NCBI GenBank assembly: GCA_902493915.1
Contig: CABUQY010000016.1
Coordinates: forward strand, 1-27,793
DNA from: an uncultured Collinsella sp.
GTDB taxonomy: Bacteria > Actinomycetota > Coriobacteriia > Coriobacteriales > Coriobacteriaceae
DNA: 27,793 nt
Direction of reading: 5' to 3'
The notes beneath the pieces are model-generated. The model saw nothing but the letters and a program-made list of their open reading frames with translations, did no database searches and was not told where the DNA came from. This document shows positions 22,568 to 27,793 of the stretch, one piece after another. Position 1 is the stretch's first letter, and each line of letters opens with the position of its first letter. Made by a program: the position numbers and the translations under genes.

Positions 22568-23860
22568 ATGTCAAGAGTTGACGAAGTCAGGGCAGAGCTG
22601 GGCGAGGACAACGTCAACGAGCTTATGGACGCCTACTACACCTCCGGCCTCTCACTGAAGGATCTAAGGGAGCTCTACGACCTCCCGAAGAGCTTCACCG
22701 ACGAGAAGATCGTTGAGCTGTTCCCCAGTATCGAAATCGAAGAGGATTGCCCTTTCTGCGGCTACGCCCTTGTCGCGCCACGCTTAAGCCGAGGCATAAG
22801 GGGGGTTGTGAAAAACTCCTATCGCGAAGTCGATATAAAATGCCCGCACTGCAACAAATCAAGGCGACAGATTTACCGCGAGATTGATGACGATATAACG
22901 CGGCATGAGATTCGCGAGGCCTTTTCTCGCCAGGCACGTGAATTCGATTGGGAAGCATATGACCCAAACGACTTTGATCACGTCGCTCTTGAAGTCCTAG
23001 TAGAAAATAGGGACACGGGAAACCACACGCTCCTTGCGCCGATTTACGGCAAACCTTTACTATACGGCTTCTTCGGCCTGTGTAAGAGCCTGAGGCAGAG
23101 GGGTTACATTGAACCCAGTGCAGCATACGATAAGTGGATGGACGGTTTCGAAGAGGCAGAGGATGGCAACTTCATCTTCTACTGGCTAAGGGTGCCATAC
23201 TCCATATCGTTGAAAGGCTATAGACCGCTCGAACCCAAGCCAATCATCACCGAAGGCGATCGCGAATACGTCGCGCTCGGTCAGGGCGAGCGCGAGTACT
23301 GGCTGCGAACCGCAAAAGGTCTCGTTCTAGCCTACCTCGATGCCCAGCTTGACGATGCGTGCTACGAGTATGAGGGGCCGAAGCGCGAAGAGTTCGAAAC
23401 TCTGCTCGACACCATGCTCCTAGAATACTCGCCCGCACAGATCACCTCGCTCATCTGGAACGCGATGGCGACTGCCGAAAAGCACGCGGAGGAGGGTCCC
23501 GCCTACAAAAGAACAGGCAATTGGGCAATGGGCGTCCTCCTCAACCGTGCCAAGAAGGCTCTCTCCGAGCATTGGGATCTGCACCCGAACTTCCCCTCAA
23601 GGACGGTTGAGGACACCGAGTTCGAGTGGTACTTCTTCGACGTCCATGTACCCATAGGCGAAACCTGGATGTACAGGAGCGTCCCCGAGGTCACGGGCGG
23701 CTGCGCAGAAATCAAACACGCAAAGATTCCGAAAGGTGTCGACGCCGCAACAGCAGCCATGATCGCGAAAGCCCGAAAGATTGCTCGGAGAATCGGAACG
23801 GACGAACCCGACTACCTCTCATACGACGAGACCGACCGGTTCATCAAGCGGCACGAGTAG
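22568..23860 (+). CDS. Uncharacterised 430-residue zinc-ribbon protein
   Basis: I do not recognise the family. Residues 61-64 (CPFC) and 92-95 (CPHC) form a two-CxxC zinc ribbon set 27 residues apart, preceded by a short helix-turn-helix-like part (LSLKDLRELYDLPKSF). The rest is acidic and aromatic with no transmembrane segment, and ends in a basic helix (KARKIARRIG). The ATG at 22568-22570 has only a weak ribosome-binding site (GGCGAG). The middle of the gene has lower GC than its ends, a sign of foreign origin. Place between defence relics and a reverse transcriptase suggests an accessory, possibly nucleic-acid-sensing role, but this is context alone. The following 213 bases up to the reverse transcriptase stop hold nothing I can identify. 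Confidence 0.72.
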   Translation: MSRVDEVRAELGEDNVNELMDAYYTSGLSLKDLRELYDLPKSFTDEKIVELFPSIEIEEDCPFCGYALVAPRLSRGIRGVVKNSYREVDIKCPHCNKSRRQIYREIDDDITRHEIREAFSRQAREFDWEAYDPNDFDHVALEVLVENRDTGNHTLLAPIYGKPLLYGFFGLCKSLRQRGYIEPSAAYDKWMDGFEEAEDGNFIFYWLRVPYSISLKGYRPLEPKPIITEGDREYVALGQGEREYWLRTAKGLVLAYLDAQLDDACYEYEGPKREEFETLLDTMLLEYSPAQITSLIWNAMATAEKHAEEGPAYKRTGNWAMGVLLNRAKKALSEHWDLHPNFPSRTVEDTEFEWYFFDVHVPIGETWMYRSVPEVTGGCAEIKHAKIPKGVDAATAAMIAKARKIARRIGTDEPDYLSYDETDRFIKRHE

Positions 23861-24073
23861 CGAAAATAGAACGACGTTATGAAGTGGCGACCGTCACGGA
23901 TAGATTACTCGCCAAGCCAACCCCTAAATATTGAACCCTTATCTTTTTGGGAATTATAGCGCCCCACATGGACAAGCGAAGGGAGCTACCGAGCAACAGC
24001 GACCGGCAACTACTAATTGGTTTAATTAATCGTCTATTTGTAGTCGAAATCGATCGGTGCTATAGCAGCAAAA

Positions 24074-25529
24074 TTACCGAGCACTCAAGCGTTTAATATT
24101 CCTGTAAATCTTAGCCTCATCGGTGGCAATCGGATCATTGGGAAACGCCTTTTGGGCTCTTGCCACGTAGGAAAGAAAGTTCCCATAGAGCGAAAATGCA
24201 GAAAGGCCGGCATCACCCGATGGGCACAACCTTCTCCCCTTAATACCAAGCGGCGAGTAATGTTGATACAGAGCGGAGACGCGCTTCTTGGACGCATGTC
24301 TCCCCTCCCCCTGATTAGAACGCGCAATCGCAGTGGCCGCCTCACGGAGACGCTTGTGGTACCTTCCAACCGTAGACTGCCGAAGTCTTACAACGCGCCC
24401 GTCAAAGTCAAACCCCAGGAAACTGACTTTCTGCGCCGGATGTGCGCCGGAGTACGAATAGACCTCACCCGCACGAACGCTTTCAAAATCAAGCTGAGCA
24501 ACTCCGTCGCCATCAACCCGGAACACCTTGGTTTTCTCAGGTTGCAGTTTGACGGAATCGACATCAGCCATTAGATTGATGGCTTCTACAAGTGCATCAA
24601 AACCAGACTTTGGAACGGCAACAATAAAGTCATCGCAATAACGGAGATACAAGCCGCCAACCCGTTCAACGGCAAGCCTGACTTTCATGTCGATATCAGC
24701 CATATAAATGTTAGCGAGCACTCCGCTTGCAGCAAGACCCTGAGGAATGCCCAGAGCAACGCCCTTTCGCTTCCACGGCCTGGTGATGACCTTACTTTTG
24801 TTTGCAAGAAACTCTGCCTTAGGCAGAATAACATCCAGCTTATTAAGTTCGCGAATGGCCTTGAATCGAAGTTCGATAGCTGCTTCGCTGACCTTCTTCT
24901 CCGAAGTAAGATCGATTACCGGCCATGGCAATTCATGTCGAGCAGCCAAATCAGCAATAGGCCAGCACGAATAGCGGAGGATATTTTTAATGACTTGATA
25001 GTGATCGTCCGGCAAGCGTCCACTGGGGAAACAACGAACGCAACGACGCCATTAGATAGACATGATTTAAGTTGTCGAAGAAGCTCTCGAAATCACCCGT
25101 AAGCACGAACGCCGAATCTTGCTCGCGTATATAATCGAAGGCCTTTTTAGCTGAGGAAATATTGCTGGCAGCGGTTACGGCGCTGTCTGATGAAAGCGAG
25201 GAGCGGTACGCTACAGCAACCTCATTAAACTCTTCGGCAATAGCCTTCTTGCAATATAAGTCCGACCAAAGATAAGAGTAGTACTGGAAGACGCGGTGAT
25301 CGAAATGCGAGGCATAGGCGATATTGCGGACCTTGATGCTTCGCCTACCTCCACGATACCGAACAGTAATGATCTCGTTGGAAATTAGAGGGTAGAACGC
25401 GTGATGGGAAACGTACCCTGGATCTAAGATCTTGTCTTGGACATCGGCAAAAGACACCCTATGATCGAAATGGGCATATGAGCTTTTGGAACTATATCGA
25501 GGAATACGAGCGATGTCGAACTCGGTCAA
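24074..25529 (-). pseudogene. Reverse transcriptase split by a +1 frameshift (UG/Abi-like, possibly defence-associated)
   Basis: Two frames together encode one ~484-residue reverse transcriptase. The N-terminal part (25529 down to about 25028) starts at a TTG and carries YAHFDHRVSF, a HHAFYPLI and IAYASHFDHRVFQYY segment, and RT motif A with the catalytic Asp (GDFESFFDNLNH). The C-terminal part (to 24074) has GIPQGLAASGVLANIYM, the YCDD catalytic box, LQPEKTKVF and VSFLGFDFDG. The frames meet at a four-base homopolymer, 25025-25028 (CCCC on the coding strand). Removing one base yields the smooth join LFPSGRLPDDHYQV. No maturase X domain, HNH domain or group II intron is present, so an intron origin is unlikely. 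The HFD/FYP N-terminus resembles unknown-group RTs, many of them anti-phage (DRT). It may be a recent knock-out, a sequencing error or programmed +1 slippage. Confidence 0.82.
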
Positions 25530-25850
25530 AATACCCCCAAATAAATCAACCTGTCCGGATCAACGAGCGGCGGCTAACCCTCCCCGGACAGGCTAATCAA
25601 AGGTGCAGCAAGTGCAACCAACGCTTTCGCGGCCGCCTAGAACAATGATTGCCTATGTCATACTAGACGAAAGCGAGGAATTGGTACTTATGACCATCGA
25701 GGCTCTTATCCAGCTAGCCGCAGGCAACGCTGGTGTCAATGTGGCGAACGTCGGAATTTCGTCGTTTGCTATATTGACGGCAGTAGCGTACCCCATCGCC
25801 AGTTCGCGATGGGCAGCTAGCTTTATTCCCCATTCTTGCTTTGCTTAAAC
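25530..25850 (-). other. Structured leader upstream of the reverse transcriptase (ncRNA candidate)
   Basis: These 320 bases upstream of the RT start have no convincing gene but contain two clean hairpins: CCTGTCCGG at 25550-25558 with CCGGACAGG at 25584-25592, and CCCATCGC at 25792-25799 with GCGATGGG at 25806-25813. Defence RTs such as retrons and DRT2 need a structured RNA next to the RT gene, so this is the natural place to look. Transcription from the minus strand is assumed. A weak GGGGG ribosome-binding site precedes the RT's TTG start. Confidence 0.4.
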
Positions 25851-25941
25851 AGGTTATGGAAATAGGCTCATCCAGTGAATGACGTCTTGAAACATAACCT
25901 AATTTCCTAACACCCAGAATTAACGCCGAGGTGATGTTACG

Positions 25942-26253
25942 GCAGGTGACAAGATTCTCGGCTCACTGATGCTGTCGTCGTCGGCCCTAGTGGCAACCTA
26001 GGTCGATGCCGCGTCAAAGACCGCAAAGCCCGAGGCTCTCGCGAAGAGAATCGTCCGCGATAACGCGCCCGCCGCGCGCAAAATCAAGGGCCGCAGTGTC
26101 CTGAGCGCCACGGAGACGGGCATCACGATGGACGACAACCCCGAGCGCATGCAGTCCGTGATGTCATTCGCAATGCCGTGCGGCGCCAGCCCACTCGAGG
26201 CATCCGGCAGCAATGCGCTCAAACACAGGCTTAACAGGGACGGGATGTGTTGA
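25942..26253 (+). pseudogene. Decayed coding remnant interrupted by a stop
   Basis: One frame reads ILGSLMLSSSALVAT, a TAG at 25999-26001, then VDAASKTAKPEALAKRIV and on to a TGA at 26251-26253. Codon use looks like coding DNA of this genome, and the frame has no start with a ribosome-binding site. I cannot identify the family. From 25851 to 25941 I see only an AGGTTATG/CATAACCT inverted repeat (25850-25857 with 25890-25897). Confidence 0.28.
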
Positions 26254-26436
26254 GAAAGTTAGTGCAAAAGCCCTTCTGGCCCCTGTGTCCAAGGTCTGGA
26301 ATCTATCGATATCCTCGGCCGACTCCACGCCGTCGGCAAATTCCTGACCGGATTCGACCATCTTCTTGGCGGTCTTCTCCAGCTCAGCCCAGTCATGACG
26401 CCTCCGCCAAACAACAGTTTCCAGAACGCTCCACAA
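26164..26436 (-). pseudogene. Short unidentified reading frame, probably a gene fragment
   Basis: A 90-codon frame with a TTG start and no ribosome-binding site. Its middle (WAELEKTAKKMVESGQEFAD, then SAEDIDRFQTL) looks like a real amphipathic, coding stretch, while its last third overlaps the remnant on the other strand. It matches no family I know. The following gap to 26592 contains nothing I can support. Confidence 0.3.
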
Positions 26437-26592
26437 GTATGTACTCCGGCGCTACAGGCAATCACAACCCCGGCAAGCGCCTGGCGCGCACCATTCCGGC
26501 ACGAAGGTCCCACCGGATGCCCTTATCTTTAATTGCAAGGAAGCCGGACCCGCAAGGCGGCCCGGGCACCTCCACCCAAGAAAGGATCTTCT

Positions 26593-27264
26593 ATGCTCAA
26601 AGACGGCATCGCATATCTACTCAAGTTCGCACCCAAGGAGGCGTACATCGACGACCTGCTAAATGGACATCTCTACATGAACGCGGCCGGCTACTACCAT
26701 GGCCTTCCTGGCGAGCAGGGCGATCCGCTCGAGGCGTCCATGGCCCCTGGGGCATGCCTCTACAGCTATGCTTGCCTGCCTATCTACTGCATGTACACGG
26801 TCCGCGAGAACGATATCGTCGACAACGCCGTGAAAATCCCGATGCGAATGATCCAGGAGTTCGGGTGCGCGAACGGGTGGATCGGCATTGTGCAGTACGA
26901 CAGCTTCGCGCGCCTCGCCGACAGACACATTGCCGAAGACGGAAGCATCTACGCCCACGGTCCCATCTCCTACGGCGTCCCCGGGCCAAAACTAATCCGC
27001 GAGATCTTTGAGGGCATCCCGCACAATCTCGTTATCAAAACGCCCAAGTACGCATATCAGCAGGAGTATCGAATCATCGGGTCGCGTCCGGTCGAATGTC
27101 ACCTTTCACCAGACGAGAATCACCCGGGCTGCAAAATTGAAAAATACGACCACGCAGAACTTGACCTAAGCAGCAGCCTAACGGACTTTTCCTGGAAGGT
27201 CTCGGTGTTGAGTCTCGAAGAAACGAAAGGCGACCTCGCGCTGGAGCTTCCGCGGCGCGCATAG
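26593..27264 (+). CDS. Uncharacterised 223-residue accessory protein
   Basis: The ATG at 26593-26595 has AAAGGA seven bases upstream; an in-frame ATG 20 codons earlier has no ribosome-binding site. The protein starts MLKDGIAYLLKFAPKEAYID, followed by LLNGHLYMNAAGYYHG and QGDPLEAS. It later has an IGIVQYDSFA strand and a TPKYAYQQEYRI segment. I have seen this order (a lysine-led first strand, a G.L.MN...Y....GD..E pattern, and K..YA.Q.EYR) in unnamed accessory proteins, but know no assigned function. No signal peptide or membrane segment is visible. It is flanked by decayed DNA and stands alone on its strand. The 199 bases after it show no gene. Confidence 0.72.
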   Translation: MLKDGIAYLLKFAPKEAYIDDLLNGHLYMNAAGYYHGLPGEQGDPLEASMAPGACLYSYACLPIYCMYTVRENDIVDNAVKIPMRMIQEFGCANGWIGIVQYDSFARLADRHIAEDGSIYAHGPISYGVPGPKLIREIFEGIPHNLVIKTPKYAYQQEYRIIGSRPVECHLSPDENHPGCKIEKYDHAELDLSSSLTDFSWKVSVLSLEETKGDLALELPRRA

Positions 27265-27463
27265 ACAACCCAGCACAGGGTGCATCACCGCCGGGTGAGA
27301 AGACAGAGGCTCAACCATCATCCGCTCCCCTCCCCAACATTCCCCAGATAGTTCGCTGATGTTGACTGGTGTTCCCGTAAAATAAACCGCAACAAAATAT
27401 GTGCGGAGTGCTGGCCTGGAGCTGCCTTCGGACCCTATTGGCTGCTCACCGAGAGGCTCCGCT

Positions 27464-27793
27464 ATGAAACGACCCCTTTACTACCTGCTCTGCGTGATCG
27501 CGTGCACGTCCATGGTCAGCGCGACGATGCCCATGGCGGCCATAGCGGAAGCGATTCAGCCTCAGACGACCGCCGGGCAGCAGGCGCAAGCCGACGCCAC
27601 GGCCAGCGACATGGGCAAGGCGGAAGACGGCTCCAACACAAACGCGCCCGCAGCAAACACTGCGACAAGCAACAGCACCGACACCCCCGCAAACACCACC
27701 CAAACCGCGCCCGTGGACGCCAACACCGCAGGCGCCGCGGCCACACCCAACACCACCGCCGCAACAAGCAACACCGCCAAGCCCGACAGCACC
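27464..27793 (+). CDS. Secreted low-complexity surface protein (5' end only)
   Basis: The ATG at 27464-27466, with GAGAGG seven bases upstream, opens a frame that runs to the window end without a stop (110 codons). MKRPLYYLLCVIACTSMVSA and the following ATMPMAAIAEA form a signal peptide with a likely cleavage after an Ala-x-Ala near residues 27-29. The mature part is a Thr/Ala/Asn/Pro/Ser-rich, disordered stretch (NTATSNSTDTPANTTQTAP), as in the stalks of large cell-wall or adhesin-like proteins. Which functional domains follow cannot be seen. Confidence 0.85.
   Translation, partial: MKRPLYYLLCVIACTSMVSATMPMAAIAEAIQPQTTAGQQAQADATASDMGKAEDGSNTNAPAANTATSNSTDTPANTTQTAPVDANTAGAAATPNTTAATSNTAKPDST

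Noticed and set aside
24074..25529. Group II intron encoding the reverse transcriptase
   Set aside because: No maturase or endonuclease domains and no domain V-like RNA hairpin or intron boundaries were seen around it.
25690..25848. 52-codon hydrophobic plus-strand frame (possible small membrane protein)
   Set aside because: It has no ribosome-binding site at a usable distance and ends inside polar sequence; the region is better explained as leader DNA of the minus-strand RT.
27362..27390. TTGACT-based promoter before the secreted protein gene
   Set aside because: No -10 box at an acceptable spacing could be found.

Overview
The window is high-GC, densely packed DNA from a Gram-positive bacterium. 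A sucrose PTS operon, a Pel-type exopolysaccharide cluster with no outer-membrane genes, and GC-rich actinobacterial codon use all suggest a gut Coriobacteriia member, most likely Collinsella or a close relative. That placement is an inference from gene content, not from a marker gene.

Region 1 (1-5000) is metabolic and all on the minus strand. In transcription order it holds a LacI-family repressor (scrR-like), two near-identical palindromic operators, a sucrose-type PTS EIIBC (scrA-like), a GH32 sucrose-6-phosphate hydrolase (scrB-like) and a strong terminator. Past that, running off the left edge, is a divergent Cys/Met-metabolism PLP-fold protein.

Region 2 (5072-12941) is a five-gene, tightly coupled minus-strand operon in the order pelD, pelE, pelA-type deacetylase, pelF, pelG. 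Four-base overlaps link pelD/pelE, pelE/deacetylase and deacetylase/pelF; pelF and pelG are 3 bases apart. This is the Gram-positive Pel layout, without PelB or PelC. The PelD-like protein carries an extra N-terminal degenerate epimerase/SDR-like domain. It keeps a c-di-GMP I-site (RxxD) five residues before a ruined GGDEF motif. A good promoter with an embedded palindrome lies upstream.

Region 3 (12970-27300) reads as a defence island in several states of repair. An AAA ATPase plus TOPRIM pair (12970-15197) is intact. Then come two tandem long-inverted-repeat elements, a DUF2335/DUF2188 pair, and a 5-kb stretch bounded by about 210-250-bp imperfect direct repeats. That stretch is littered with truncated Abi_2 genes, an AbiEii tail, a ugd 5' stub that ends at fused IS-like ends, an uncharacterised 551-aa gene with a possible HEPN motif, and an intact AlbA_2/Schlafen-type ATP-binding regulator. 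To the right are a zinc-ribbon orphan gene, a reverse transcriptase broken by a +1 frameshift at a four-base homopolymer with hairpins in its 5' leader, decayed coding remnants, and a 223-aa orphan gene.

Region 4 (27464-end) is the start of a secreted, low-complexity Ala/Thr/Asn-rich surface protein that leaves the window.

The best candidates for something new are the SDR-PelD fusion system, the reverse transcriptase locus with its leader, and the tandem inverted-repeat elements.
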